Positions 25,992 to 34,152 of a DNA stretch of 34,175 bases are shown one piece after another. The stretch is from positions 1 through 34,175 of the forward strand of contig JACUUO010000015.1 of the NCBI GenBank assembly GCA_014859275.1. The letters are read 5' to 3'. The stretch's first letter is position 1. The number at the start of each line of letters is the position of its first letter. A program made the translations under genes and the position numbers. The notes under the pieces were generated by a model. The model was not told where the DNA came from and did no database searches. It saw only the letters and a program-made list of their open reading frames with translations. Source of the DNA: Actinomycetota bacterium. Lineage in GTDB: Bacteria > Actinomycetota > Aquicultoria > Aquicultorales > Aquicultoraceae.

Positions 25992-26204
25992 CTACTCTTT
26001 AAAAGAAATTTTTATGAAGTCCTTCCCTACTCTTACTACATCCCCACTTTTTAATTTATAACCCCTTCTCTTTTCAACTCTATCATTTACTAAAACCTTC
26101 CCATCTTGTATTATATTCTTTGCTTCTCCACCTGTAGATACAATATCTACATACTTTAGCAGTTGATCCAGCCTCGTACTGGGTTCTATCGACACTACCC
26201 TCAT
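25992..26204 (-). CDS. yaaA: S4-domain RNA-binding protein YaaA
   Basis: A 70-residue S4-like protein: TRLDQLLKYVDIVSTGGEAK, IIQDGKVLVNDRVEKRRGYKL (described in parts) and a short VRVGKDFIKI end. Members of this group sit between dnaN and recF in many Firmicutes and are thought to bind RNA or the ribosome. AGGA lies 8 nt upstream of the ATG. It is 4 bp from dnaN and 2 bp from recF, so it is co-translated. Confidence 0.9.
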   Translation of the reverse strand: MRVVSIEPSTRLDQLLKYVDIVSTGGEAKNIIQDGKVLVNDRVEKRRGYKLKSGDVVRVGKDFIKISFKE

Positions 26205-26208
26205 AAAA

Positions 26209-27306
26209 TTATCCTACTCTCACCGGCATAACTAAATAAATAAGGTCTTGGTCAACGGTTGGTCGTAGAAGGCCCGGCTTTAATGGACTATTCAACTCCA
26301 AAAAAACCTCCTCTTCACCGATTGAACTTAAACCATCTATTAAAAACTGAGCGTTAAAGGCAATCTCCATACCCTCTCCAATTATTTCCACTGCAACCTC
26401 CTCATTCGCCGAGCCAACATCCTGCGTCATCGCCTCTATCTGTGCTGTATTCCCTGCCACTTTCATTTTAATTAGCGCACTATTCTGTGCCAATAAGGAA
26501 ACCCTCTTTAAACTAGATAGTAAATTATCCTTATTAAATCTTACTCTTAGCATGCAATCATTCGGCAGTAGCTGCTGATAATTTGGGAATTGTCCTTCTA
26601 TTAATCTAGAGACGAGAACTATTTCTCCGACGTTAAAATAAATTTGATTTTTTGCCAGTCCCACTTCTACACTATCATCAACGCAAATTCTTGCTATCTC
26701 ATCCAGGCACCTTGCCGGTACTATGAATTTTATTTTATCGGCTGAAGCGCGCTCGACTTCCATCTCGCGTATCGATAGGCGATAACTATCAGTGGCAACC
26801 ATCTTTAATCTACCTTCCTCTATAATCATTAGAACACCGGTTAAAACCGGCCTTGTTTCATCCTTTGAAACCGCTCTTACTACCTGCCTTATCGATTCTA
26901 CTAGATCTTTTCCACTTACCGATATGCTCACCTCTTTTTGCATATCTGGAAACTGCGGAAAGCCTTCCGGCGAGAAAACTTTAATATTAAAAGACGAAGA
27001 ACCGCAAGTGAAATCGATACTGCCGTGATTTTCATCACCTCTTAAATCAATTCGTGCATCGGGTAAATTTTTTACAATATCTCCCAGCAGTCTTGCTGGT
27101 ACTATAACGGAGCCACCGCTATCGGCTTTAACCGGTAGTCTGTACTTTATTGACATCTCAAGGTCTGTCGTATAGAGATCAATAAAATCCTCTCCTACAT
27201 CAAAAAGCACTCCGGAAAGAATAGGTAGTATACTTCTAGATGATACCGCCTTTTGTACGATTTGAAGTGCGCTATTTAAATCAGCCTGATTTAAACTTAC
27301 TCTCAC
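26209..27306 (-). CDS. dnaN: DNA polymerase III beta subunit (sliding clamp)
   Basis: A 365-residue three-domain clamp. Landmarks are the start MRVSLNQADL, ILPILSGVLF, KDETRPVLTGVLM, ATDSYRLSIRE and the C-terminal YLVMPVR, which lines the protein-binding cleft. The GTG start at 27306 has AAGGAGGG upstream. It tethers the polymerase to DNA. It follows dnaA after a 185-bp spacer with a DnaA-box-like site, so a separate promoter there is likely. Confidence 0.98.
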   Translation of the reverse strand: MRVSLNQADLNSALQIVQKAVSSRSILPILSGVLFDVGEDFIDLYTTDLEMSIKYRLPVKADSGGSVIVPARLLGDIVKNLPDARIDLRGDENHGSIDFTCGSSSFNIKVFSPEGFPQFPDMQKEVSISVSGKDLVESIRQVVRAVSKDETRPVLTGVLMIIEEGRLKMVATDSYRLSIREMEVERASADKIKFIVPARCLDEIARICVDDSVEVGLAKNQIYFNVGEIVLVSRLIEGQFPNYQQLLPNDCMLRVRFNKDNLLSSLKRVSLLAQNSALIKMKVAGNTAQIEAMTQDVGSANEEVAVEIIGEGMEIAFNAQFLIDGLSSIGEEEVFLELNSPLKPGLLRPTVDQDLIYLVMPVRVG

Positions 27307-27491
27307 AGAACCCTCCTTACTAAAATAAATAAAGACTTATAGTAGTTGTTGTAAGTGTTGTTAATATGTTAATAAACACCATGAACGCTAGTAGTTGACT
27401 TAGTGACGCTGTTAATCAAATAATAGAAACCTTGTGTAAAATATATAAAGATCAGAAAGGCGTCGGAAAGTAACAGAATTATAAACAGGTT
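27307..27491 (-). promoter_or_regulatory. dnaA-dnaN spacer with a DnaA box
   Basis: An AT-rich 185-bp spacer. Read on the minus strand it holds TTTTACACA (27433-27441), which matches the DnaA box TTWTNCACA. Two adjacent copies of TGTTAATA (around 27357-27372) lie upstream of dnaN. DnaA may control dnaN or use this as an origin subregion. Exact promoter hexamers are uncertain. Confidence 0.5.
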
Positions 27492-28832
27492 TTACGTCTT
27501 TTGTTTAAGGCGGTTTGTTAATTCTTGAATCTGATTGTATACCTCTCTTTGAGTACTGATCATCTTGCTTATTTTAGTATTCGCATACATCACCGTTGTG
27601 TGATCCCTCCCGCCAAACTCATCTCCTATTTTAGGAAGACTGAGATCAGTTAGTTCCCTTGCTAAATACATCGCAATCTGCCTGGGATATACGACTCCCT
27701 GAGATCTTTTATTTCCGATCAGTTGCGATTTAGATATATTAAAGTATCTACAGACCTCCGATTGTATGACCTGTATTGTAATTGGTCGGCTTGCCCGATT
27801 TGGAAATATGTCTTTTAATACTTCATCTGCTAAGGAAAGAGTTAGCGGTGCTTTTGTTAGTGATGAGAATGCAATAATTCTTATTAAAGCACCTTCGAGT
27901 TCTCGAATATTTGATTGAATTCTTGAGGCAACGAATTCTAATATGTCATTCTGTACGGATAGCTTTTCCATCTGCGCCTTCTTGTGGAGGATCGCTATCC
28001 TTGTTTCGAGATCTGGCGGCTGAATATCTGTTATTAAGCCCCACTCAAATCTTGATCGTAACCTATCTTCAAGCGTTGCGATGTCTTTTGGGGGGCGGTC
28101 GCTTGAAAGAACAATTTGTTTGTTCGCTTCATGTAGAGTATTAAATGTGTGAAAAAATTCTTCCTGTGTAGCCTCCTTGTTCTCAAGGAATTGTATGTCA
28201 TCGACTAGAAGGATATCATTATCGCGATATCTCTTTTGGAAGCCACCTATCTTTCCCTTATCCCTAATAGAGTTGATAAAATCGCTTGTAAACTTTTCGC
28301 AGGAGACATACTTAATTTTAAGGGGTGGGTGATGCGTCACTGCATAATGTGCAATGGCCTGTAGAAGGTGAGTTTTACCAAGGCCTACACCCCCATATAT
28401 AAAAAGTGGATTATATGCCTTTGAGGGCGTCTCAGCGACGGCAATGGCCGCGGCATGAGCAAACCTATTACTTCCACCTATTACAAATGAATCAAATGTA
28501 TACTTAGAATTTAGTGTAGATTGAGGACCCTTTAATTCCTCTCTTTTACTCCTGCTATCTTGAGCGACTGAGAGCTGCTCGGAATCGTCGACCACCACTT
28601 TAATATGAAGTTCCTCACCAAGAACCTGAAAAAGAGCATCCATAATTAGGCTGCTGTATCTGGATTCAAGCCACTCCTTCGCAAAAGCATTAGGCGCAGA
28701 TATAACAATCGAGTCGCCATTAATTTGCGTCGGGCTCGTGTTTTCAAACCATGTTTTGAAAGTTGGTGTGTTTAGTTGCTTTTTTATTATACTAAGGACT
28801 TGTCCCCAAATAATATCTAATTGGTTTTGCAA
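27492..28832 (-). CDS. dnaA: Chromosomal replication initiator DnaA
   Basis: A 446-residue AAA+ initiator. Domain I (1-85) binds helicase or regulators; a short linker follows; domain III has Walker [11 protein letters not shown], Walker [10 protein letters not shown] and the arginine-finger region [11 protein letters not shown]; domain IV has the DNA-binding signature [11 protein letters not shown]. The start is TTG 28832 ([12 protein letters not shown]) with GAGG 8 nt upstream. It begins 10 bp after an ATPase/winged-helix gene, so it is not the first gene of its transcript, which is unusual. It binds the boxes in the spacer upstream of that gene and opens the origin. Confidence 0.98.
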   Translation of the reverse strand: MQNQLDIIWGQVLSIIKKQLNTPTFKTWFENTSPTQINGDSIVISAPNAFAKEWLESRYSSLIMDALFQVLGEELHIKVVVDDSEQLSVAQDSRSKREELKGPQSTLNSKYTFDSFVIGGSNRFAHAAAIAVAETPSKAYNPLFIYGGVGLGKTHLLQAIAHYAVTHHPPLKIKYVSCEKFTSDFINSIRDKGKIGGFQKRYRDNDILLVDDIQFLENKEATQEEFFHTFNTLHEANKQIVLSSDRPPKDIATLEDRLRSRFEWGLITDIQPPDLETRIAILHKKAQMEKLSVQNDILEFVASRIQSNIRELEGALIRIIAFSSLTKAPLTLSLADEVLKDIFPNRASRPITIQVIQSEVCRYFNISKSQLIGNKRSQGVVYPRQIAMYLARELTDLSLPKIGDEFGGRDHTTVMYANTKISKMISTQREVYNQIQELTNRLKQKT

Positions 28833-28842
28833 GAAAAATACC

Positions 28843-29676
28843 TCACTTAAGAATTTCGTCCAGGTATTCTATACCTAAAGACGTAAGCACCCTTTTTCCT
28901 TGTTCATCGGAGGAGATTAGAGATTTCTCCTCTAAGTATGTCAAATCTCGGTATGCGGTGCTAAGGCTAACGCCTAGTTCACCTGCTATCTTAGAAGGAC
29001 CAACTGAGCCAAGTTCCATGGCGAGAAGAAGAACCTTTTTTTGTCTCTTATTAAGGTCAAGGTTGACCGGGGAAAATTCGGTGCTACTGTTACCTTTCTT
29101 ATTATTGTCGCAGGGTACACGGAGAGTGATAACTGTTCCTCTGTCGAGATTATCCTCAACGGTTAATGCACCGCCTAAAAAAGAGAGCGCCTCCCTCGCA
29201 ATTGGAAGACCGGAACCAACACCCTTTATAAAGATTTTCATATCGTCCGTAGCCGTAGAAAAGCCAGGCTCAAAAGCCTTCTCCTTATTTTTTATACCTG
29301 GTCCCTGGTCAGATATACGAACAGTGTTGCCATTATCCAATATACTGATTACAACCTCTTTAAAATATGAGTGAATGAGGTTTTCAATTATCTCTTTTAT
29401 GACCGTGTATGGCATGTTGCCGCCAACTTCTTTTGACGATTGATACGTTTTTGTAGCAAGGAGATTAATAAATTCTTCGTAGTCCTTTGCACTTAACTCA
29501 ACAACACGCGGAGCAGCCATTAAAGAATCGTAGATAGCAAGCCTTGCAGCAATATCACTGGATGCAGGTATTGTCCTTAGAAAAAAATCGTATGCCCCAT
29601 TATTTTTAGTGTAATCGCAGGAGTCAGGGTGGGCTGCCCCTAAATTTTCAACGAAACGGCGGAAATAGTTTTCCAT
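28843..29676 (-). CDS. HATPase-winged helix protein co-transcribed with dnaA
   Basis: A 277-residue soluble protein. Residues 1-85 are of no known family. Residues about 90-190 are a GHKL/histidine-kinase-type ATPase: N-box EIIENLIHS (95-103), G1 box DQGPGI (123-128), F-box-like AFEPGFS and G2 box [13 protein letters not shown] (152-164). Residues 208-277 form a winged helix ([20 protein letters not shown]). No His phosphoacceptor domain, receiver or membrane segment is present. The stop is 10 bp before dnaA, which has no promoter of its own in that gap. ATG 29676 is chosen with GAGG 6 nt upstream; ATG 29679 and TTG 29688 are possible. It could be an ATP-responsive DNA-binding regulator of dnaA or of the origin; this is inference from domains and position. 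Confidence 0.82.
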   Translation of the reverse strand: MENYFRRFVENLGAAHPDSCDYTKNNGAYDFFLRTIPASSDIAARLAIYDSLMAAPRVVELSAKDYEEFINLLATKTYQSSKEVGGNMPYTVIKEIIENLIHSYFKEVVISILDNGNTVRISDQGPGIKNKEKAFEPGFSTATDDMKIFIKGVGSGLPIAREALSFLGGALTVEDNLDRGTVITLRVPCDNNKKGNSSTEFSPVNLDLNKRQKKVLLLAMELGSVGPSKIAGELGVSLSTAYRDLTYLEEKSLISSDEQGKRVLTSLGIEYLDEILK

Positions 29677-30460
29677 CATCACCCTCAATTGCTTTCAGGG
29701 CTTAAATTATCCCCCGAGTTATTAACAACAATCCATTCTAATATTACTTACAAAGGCCCATGTTTGCAGTGATTTTTGAGTAACCCAATAAGGGTTATTA
29801 AAAAATGAAAAACAGAAACGGCCTTTCTGACAGCAGAAATCCAGCGAAAATGCGACCAGTATCCACAATTCTTTCCACACCTGTGGAAAGAAGTCGAAAG
29901 CGAAAAACAAAATTCTCTCGAAGGGCAAGTAGTTAAAGAGAAAGCCGGATATGAACTTTTCAAAAAGCAATGCCCAATAAGAAAAACCGGGCGCCTGTGG
30001 AAAACAATTTTATAGAGTGATCTAGAAACACTTCCTTGTAAAATACACAGAAAGGCGGCTGTTAAATAATCAATTGTGACGGAATTTTAAATACCGTCTA
30101 TTACCAGGCGTTTCAAAACACATAAAAGCTTGCTAAATTATAACAAAGGTATATCCAACGAGCAAACAAGGAATAAAAAAAATAGAAGGGCCGAGATAAT
30201 AAAGAGTTATTAACATTATCCACAGGATAGGAGTAAGGCCCTTAACGGGGTGAGCACGAATTGGTGGGCGCTCCCGAAAGCAGCTTATTCTTAAATTTGC
30301 GCAACAATATGTCGCTTTGCTATTATACATACTTCGACCGCTCTAAAGGTGGTAAACAGGGAAGAGTTTTAAACACACACGACTATCATCCAAGGTGGTT
30401 GGGCGAGATTGGGAATTCGCGACGCGTGGATGAAGGTTTATAGGGAACACCGCCGTTTCT
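29677..30460. other. Probable chromosomal replication origin (oriC)
   Basis: This spacer of about 0.8 kb lies between the leftward dnaA unit and the rightward rpmH unit, and holds no convincing gene. DnaA-box-like sites: GTATCCACA (29859-29867), CTTTCCACA (29871-29879) and its inverted mate (29882-29890), TTTTCCACA on the minus strand (29996-30004), AAATACACA (30041-30049, weak) and a perfect TTATCCACA (30216-30224). AT-rich stretches between 30005 and 30215 are candidate unwinding sites. Gene strands change from minus to plus here, as expected for replication diverging from this point. 30225-30460 shows no feature I can name. Confidence 0.82.
29869..29892. repeat. Inverted DnaA-box pair
   Basis: TTCTTTCCACA, two bases (CC), then its exact reverse complement TGTGGAAAGAA. 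Two DnaA monomers could bind head-to-head here, next to a third box at 29859-29867 in direct orientation. Each box has one mismatch to TTWTNCACA. Confidence 0.75.
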
Positions 30461-30489
30461 TGACATGTGCAGGTAGACAGCAATATAAT
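30460..30489 (+). promoter_or_regulatory. Strong promoter of rpmH-rnpA operon
   Basis: A perfect TTGACA (30460-30465) and perfect TATAAT (30484-30489), 18 bp apart. RNA would start near 30496, about 26 nt before the rpmH start. Confidence 0.85.
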
Positions 30490-30521
30490 ATAGCCTGTTC
30501 TTTCTATAAAAAGGAGAAAAA

Positions 30522-30656
30522 TTGAAGAGAACCTATCAGCCGAATAGGAGAAAAAGAAAAAAGAACCATGGCTTCAGAGTAAGGATGAGAACAAAGGCGG
30601 GCAGGAGAATTATCGCAAACCGTCGAAGAAAAAACCGGGGCAAGTTGTCGGCCTAA
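30522..30656 (+). CDS. rpmH: Ribosomal protein bL34
   Basis: 44 residues, beginning [18 protein letters not shown] and ending NRGKLSA, with the family's [15 protein letters not shown] core. Very basic, part of the large ribosomal subunit. The start is TTG 30522 with AAGGAG upstream. It is first in the operon rpmH-rnpA-yidD-yidC-jag, from a strong promoter, in the usual place right of the origin. Confidence 0.97.
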   Translation: MKRTYQPNRRKRKKNHGFRVRMRTKAGRRIIANRRRKNRGKLSA

Positions 30657-30668
30657 AAAGGAAAAACG

Positions 30669-31034
30669 ATGAGGGCTGCATTTCTGACCGACAGCAAGGA
30701 TTACGAGAGTGTTTATAGGTATGGTGGGTCAGTAGCCAACGAGGAGCTTGTCCTCTATTTTCTAGAAAAGGAAGATTCTGGAAAACGTATCGGGATATCG
30801 GTCTCGAGAAAGATAGGGGCGGCGGTCGTCAGAAACAGAATAAAGAGACTTATACGAGAAGCTTTTAGGCACAATGAAAGTGCAATAAAACAGGGATATG
30901 ATCTGGTTTTTATCGCGAGGTCGCAATTGAGAGGAAAGTCTTTTCATGAAGTTGAAAAGGCTTTTATTGATGTTTTAACGAAGGCGAGGTTGCTTAAGGG
31001 GAAGGATGAAGAAGATAACAATAGGGTTCATTAA
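30669..31034 (+). CDS. rnpA: Ribonuclease P protein component
   Basis: A 121-residue basic protein that assists the RNase P RNA in cutting tRNA 5' leaders. It has the family signature [14 protein letters not shown] (near 55-68) after [11 protein letters not shown]. The start has an unusually short beginning ([16 protein letters not shown]) without the common basic N-terminal RLR stretch. AAGGAA lies just before the ATG, 12 bp after rpmH. The end overlaps yidD by 29 bp. Confidence 0.94.
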   Translation: MRAAFLTDSKDYESVYRYGGSVANEELVLYFLEKEDSGKRIGISVSRKIGAAVVRNRIKRLIREAFRHNESAIKQGYDLVFIARSQLRGKSFHEVEKAFIDVLTKARLLKGKDEEDNNRVH

Positions 31035-31215
31035 ACTATATCAAAGAGTGCTATCGCCGGTACTGCCTCCCTCCTGTAGGTTTTACCCGTCGTGTTCAAA
31101 CTACGCACTTCAAGCCATAGAAAAATATGGCACAGTAAAAGGGGGCATAATGGCCACCGATCGGCTGTTGCGCTGTCACCCTTTTTCTCCCGGAGGATAT
31201 GATCCAGTAAAATAA
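31006..31215 (+). CDS. yidD: Membrane protein insertion efficiency factor YidD
   Basis: A 69-residue protein with family pieces [27 protein letters not shown] (read in parts), KYGTVKGG and [16 protein letters not shown]. It has three conserved cysteines in CRFYPSC and RCHP and an amphipathic N-terminus that binds the membrane. It helps YidC insert proteins. It begins inside rnpA with AAGGGG upstream and ends 16 bp before yidC. Confidence 0.96.
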   Translation: MKKITIGFIKLYQRVLSPVLPPSCRFYPSCSNYALQAIEKYGTVKGGIMATDRLLRCHPFSPGGYDPVK

Positions 31216-31231
31216 GTAAGGGGGCTATAAT

Positions 31232-31897
31232 TTGGGCGAATTGTGGCAAGGCTTAATTGAGCTATTATATGGAGTTCTAAATTTCTTTTATAATAACGTG
31301 GTAAGCGACTACGGTCTCGCCATCATACTGTTGACGGTTGCCGTAAGAATAGCCATTCTACCGCTAACCGTAAAGCAGACAAAATCGATGTACGAGATGC
31401 AGAAGGTCCAGCCGAAACTAAAAGAACTGCAAGAGAAATACAAAAACAATAAAGAAAAACTTCAGAAGGAAATGATGAAGTTTTATACCGAACACAAGGT
31501 AAACCCGCTTGGAGGTTGCCTACCGTTGCTTCTGCAGATGCCTATATTCATCGCGTTGTTCCAGATGTTGTTGAAGTATAAGGCGTCATTGGGATTATCT
31601 CTCGGGTTGTTTAAACTCGGTACAGCCCCAGGTGCTGCACTTGCATTTGGACCGATAGCGTTTATACCATACTTAGTTCTAATAGTGTTAATGGGGTTGA
31701 CAACATATCTTCCGATGAAGATGATGACCGCGGATCCGCAGCAGAAAAAGATAGGCCTCATGATGATACCGCTAATGGTGTTCTTCGCATGGAGCCTACC
31801 CACAGGTGTTTTGCTATACTGGATAACAACCAATATATGGACGATAGGTCAACAATACATAACCATAAGGCTTGCAAAAACGGCGGAGGTTAATTAA
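31232..31897 (+). CDS. yidC: Membrane protein insertase YidC/OxaI
   Basis: A 221-residue insertase of the short type, with five hydrophobic segments, a basic cytoplasmic hairpin (MYEMQKVQPKLKELQEKYKNN in part) and GGCLPLLLQMPIFIALF. The hydrophilic groove arginine is likely R in TVAVRIAILPL. TTG 31232 has AAGGGGG 7 nt upstream. It lacks the cleaved lipoprotein signal of Bacillus SpoIIIJ. It works with YidD and Jag, whose genes flank it; the stop and the jag ATG share one base. Confidence 0.96.
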   Translation: MGELWQGLIELLYGVLNFFYNNVVSDYGLAIILLTVAVRIAILPLTVKQTKSMYEMQKVQPKLKELQEKYKNNKEKLQKEMMKFYTEHKVNPLGGCLPLLLQMPIFIALFQMLLKYKASLGLSLGLFKLGTAPGAALAFGPIAFIPYLVLIVLMGLTTYLPMKMMTADPQQKKIGLMMIPLMVFFAWSLPTGVLLYWITTNIWTIGQQYITIRLAKTAEVN

Positions 31898-32526
31898 TGG
31901 CAAAGGCAATAGAGACGGAAGGAAATACCGTCGACGAGGCGGTGGAAGCCGCATTAAGTAAACTGGGGGTAGATCGAAAAAGTGTCGAGGTAGAGGTTAT
32001 TAAAGAAGGAGGCGTGAGTTTTGCTGGAGGGTTGGATCAATCGAGGGCAATGGTGCGCGTCTCGCTCATCGAGGAAGGCATAAAAAGAGTTGTAGGGCTT
32101 GTTAAAAACATAATTGATAGCTTAGGTGTTCAGGGGAATATTAGAGTATTAGATGATGAAAGCAGTGCAAAAATTAAAAAAATTAATGTAGATGGGCCAG
32201 ATGTCGGGTTGTTAATAGGGAGGCGAGGAGAAACGCTCGCGGCGATACAAGCAATAGCGAATATCGTTATGCGAAAGAGTGGTACCAATAAGAAATTAGA
32301 GATTGATATTGAGAATTATCGGGAAAGAAGAGCCGAGCGCCTTAAAGAGATGGCAAAACAGGCAGCGGAGAGAGCATTGCGCCTGAGGAGGCCGGTGCTG
32401 CTGGGACCGATGAACGCTTATGAGAGAAGAGTGGTTCATGTTGCACTGCAGGACAACAACCAGGTATTTACAATGAGCGAAGGGGAAGAGCCAGGTCGGC
32501 AGGTGAGGATCACGCCAAAGCAGTAG
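31897..32526 (+). CDS. jag: Jag/KhpB-type RNA-binding protein
   Basis: A 209-residue protein with an N-terminal Jag domain (IETEGNTVDEAVEAAL), a KH domain with the LLIGRRGETLAAIQ loop (about 105-120) and a C-terminal R3H domain (LGPMNAYERRVVHVALQ, ending RQVRITPK). It is a cytoplasmic RNA-binding protein linked to cell elongation in Gram-positive bacteria. It is co-translated with yidC and followed by a GC-rich hairpin. Confidence 0.94.
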   Translation: MAKAIETEGNTVDEAVEAALSKLGVDRKSVEVEVIKEGGVSFAGGLDQSRAMVRVSLIEEGIKRVVGLVKNIIDSLGVQGNIRVLDDESSAKIKKINVDGPDVGLLIGRRGETLAAIQAIANIVMRKSGTNKKLEIDIENYRERRAERLKEMAKQAAERALRLRRPVLLGPMNAYERRVVHVALQDNNQVFTMSEGEEPGRQVRITPKQ

Positions 32527-32548
32527 GGACAATACAAGGAAAATTTAA

Positions 32549-32585
32549 AGCACCCGGCCCATAAATGCCGGGTGCTCTGTTGTTT
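32549..32585 (+). terminator. Terminator after jag
   Basis: A perfect 10-bp stem AGCACCCGGC / GCCGGGTGCT with an 8-nt loop, followed by CTGTTGTTT, a broken T-run. Its tail overlaps the parS-like site. Confidence 0.62.
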
Positions 32586-32596
32586 CATGTGAAACA
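32581..32596. promoter_or_regulatory. parS-like ParB-binding site
   Basis: TGTTTCATGTGAAACA differs from the bacterial parS consensus TGTTNCACGTGAAACA at one central base. It is embedded in a longer palindrome (32578-32599, arms of 10 bp). It lies 2.4 kb from the origin, where ParB centromere sites cluster. parA/parB are not in the window. Confidence 0.72.
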
Positions 32597-32618
32597 ACAG
32601 AAGCGAGTCAGAAAGTTT

Positions 32619-32645
32619 GTTAACTTTTAGTTAACAATTGTTAAC
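32619..32645. repeat. Three GTTAAC sites with helical spacing before mnmE
   Basis: GTTAAC occurs at 32619-32624, 32630-32635 and 32640-32645, with 11- and 10-bp steps, about one DNA turn each, ending 23 bp before the mnmE start. This suggests a protein bound repeatedly on one DNA face. Confidence 0.6.
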
Positions 32646-32667
32646 AATGTTTTAGAGAGTGTTAAAT

Positions 32668-34059
32668 ATGATACTGAATGATGATGACACGATCGCTGCC
32701 ATATCAACGGCCATAGGAGAGGGCGGAATCGGCATAGTGCGCGTAAGCGGGAAGGAAGCCGTAACCGCCGTCGAGAAGGTTTTTAAAAACAGAAAGGGAC
32801 TGCCGATATCCAAAAGAAGAAGCCACAGTATCGTTATGGGAACGATTGTAGACCCTAATGATGGATCTGAGGTAGATGAGGTCTTAGTGTCCGTTATGCG
32901 CGCTCCGAACACCTACACAAGGGAAGATGTGGTGGAGGTAAACTGCCACGGGGGCAGCATGGCGCTTCGAAGGACCCTTGGGTTGGTTATAGCAGCGGGT
33001 GCGCGGGCAGCTGAGCCAGGAGAATTTACAAAGCGGGCGTTTCTAAACGGACGAATCAACCTCGCACAGGCTGAGGCAGTAATCGATATTATAAGGTCGA
33101 AAACCGATGTGGCATTAAAGACCGCCATGGGCCAGCTTGGTGGCGGTTTATCGAATAAAATAAGTGCGGTTGCAGAAACAGTCACCGAGGCATTAGTGCA
33201 AATAGAGGCTGCGGTTGATTTTTCAGATGAAGATATAGATGTACTCCCGGTTGAGGGCTTAGTGAGCATGCTGAAAGATTCGCTTGGTGAGCTCGAAAGG
33301 CTGCTTACAACCTCGATCAAGGGAAGAATTTTGAAGGAAGGTATAAGGACAGCGATTGTTGGGCGGCCAAACGTTGGTAAATCGAGCCTGTTAAACGCCC
33401 TCCTAAGAGCGGATAGGGCGATAGTGACGCCAGTTCCTGGAACAACGCGCGACATCATTGAGGAGATCGTAAACGTTAATGGTGTCCCGCTATGCCTAAT
33501 GGACACAGCTGGCATTAGGGAGGCAGATGGAGAAGTTGAAAGGATCGGAGTAGAGCTTTCAAGGCGAGCATTAAAGATATCTGAGCTCGTGCTATGTTTA
33601 ATTGATGGCAGCAAGGACGTCGGCGAAGAAGATCTTGCCCTTATAGGGGAAATAGACACCGGTGCCGCGATTCTCGTTATAAACAAGTCAGACCTTCCGC
33701 AGGCACCATCGGTAAGAGAGATACGCCTACCCGAAAGCTTTAAGGGCCAGGTTGAAATATCAGCGCTCACTGGTGCCGGCATAGGAGCGCTTGAAAAAGC
33801 GATAGAAGAGATATTTTTCGGTGGTGAGCTTGATGCTTCAGATACAGCAGTAATTACAAGCGTGCGCCATGAACAGCTGGTGAGCAATGCGGCAATGAGG
33901 ACAAGAGAGGCATTATCGCTGCTTTGCACCGGACAGCCGGAAGAGACCATATCGATAGTGCTGCGGGATGTAATAAGAGATTTAGGTGAAGTTACTGGAG
34001 AATCGGTCGGTGAAGATGTGCTCGGCAGAATATTTAGCCAGTTTTGCATAGGAAAGTAG
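32668..34059 (+). CDS. mnmE: tRNA modification GTPase MnmE
   Basis: A 463-residue GTPase that with MnmG makes cmnm5 wobble uridine. It has an N-terminal folate-binding domain (DTIAAISTAIGEGGIGIVR in part; CHGGSMALRR; GEFTKRAFLNGRINLAQAEAV), a helical domain and an inserted G domain: GRPNVGKSS, PGTTRD, DTAG, NKSD. The C-terminal CIGK with the catalytic Cys is present at the end. ATG 32668 is preferred because GAGAG lies 8 nt upstream; GTG 32659 is the alternative. It is flanked by two parS-like sites and followed by mnmG. Confidence 0.96.
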   Translation: MILNDDDTIAAISTAIGEGGIGIVRVSGKEAVTAVEKVFKNRKGLPISKRRSHSIVMGTIVDPNDGSEVDEVLVSVMRAPNTYTREDVVEVNCHGGSMALRRTLGLVIAAGARAAEPGEFTKRAFLNGRINLAQAEAVIDIIRSKTDVALKTAMGQLGGGLSNKISAVAETVTEALVQIEAAVDFSDEDIDVLPVEGLVSMLKDSLGELERLLTTSIKGRILKEGIRTAIVGRPNVGKSSLLNALLRADRAIVTPVPGTTRDIIEEIVNVNGVPLCLMDTAGIREADGEVERIGVELSRRALKISELVLCLIDGSKDVGEEDLALIGEIDTGAAILVINKSDLPQAPSVREIRLPESFKGQVEISALTGAGIGALEKAIEEIFFGGELDASDTAVITSVRHEQLVSNAAMRTREALSLLCTGQPEETISIVLRDVIRDLGEVTGESVGEDVLGRIFSQFCIGK

Positions 34060-34118
34060 ATCGGCGCCAGAGAGAAATTGCCGCGCGCCAAATATTAATG
34101 GCACGGGAAAAATTGGCG

Positions 34119-34134
34119 CATTTCACGTGAAACC
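34119..34134. promoter_or_regulatory. Second parS-like site
   Basis: The central 13 bases TTTCACGTGAAAC match parS exactly; the outer bases (CA at the left, C at the right) differ from the 16-bp consensus. It lies between mnmE and mnmG. Half of it is close to a long-loop hairpin (GCGCCAA at 34085, TTGGCGC at 34113). Confidence 0.65.
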
Positions 34135-34152
34135 AGGGGAGGATACGCTCAA

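Noticed and set aside
30261-30443. 60-codon plus-strand ORF in the origin spacer
   Set aside because: No ribosome site, no recognisable protein features, and it lies between DnaA boxes and the rpmH promoter.
32913-34091. Long minus-strand open frame of 392 codons opposite mnmE
   Set aside because: It is the mirror of a confident mnmE gene, has a serine/threonine-rich composition typical of antisense frames and no ribosome site.
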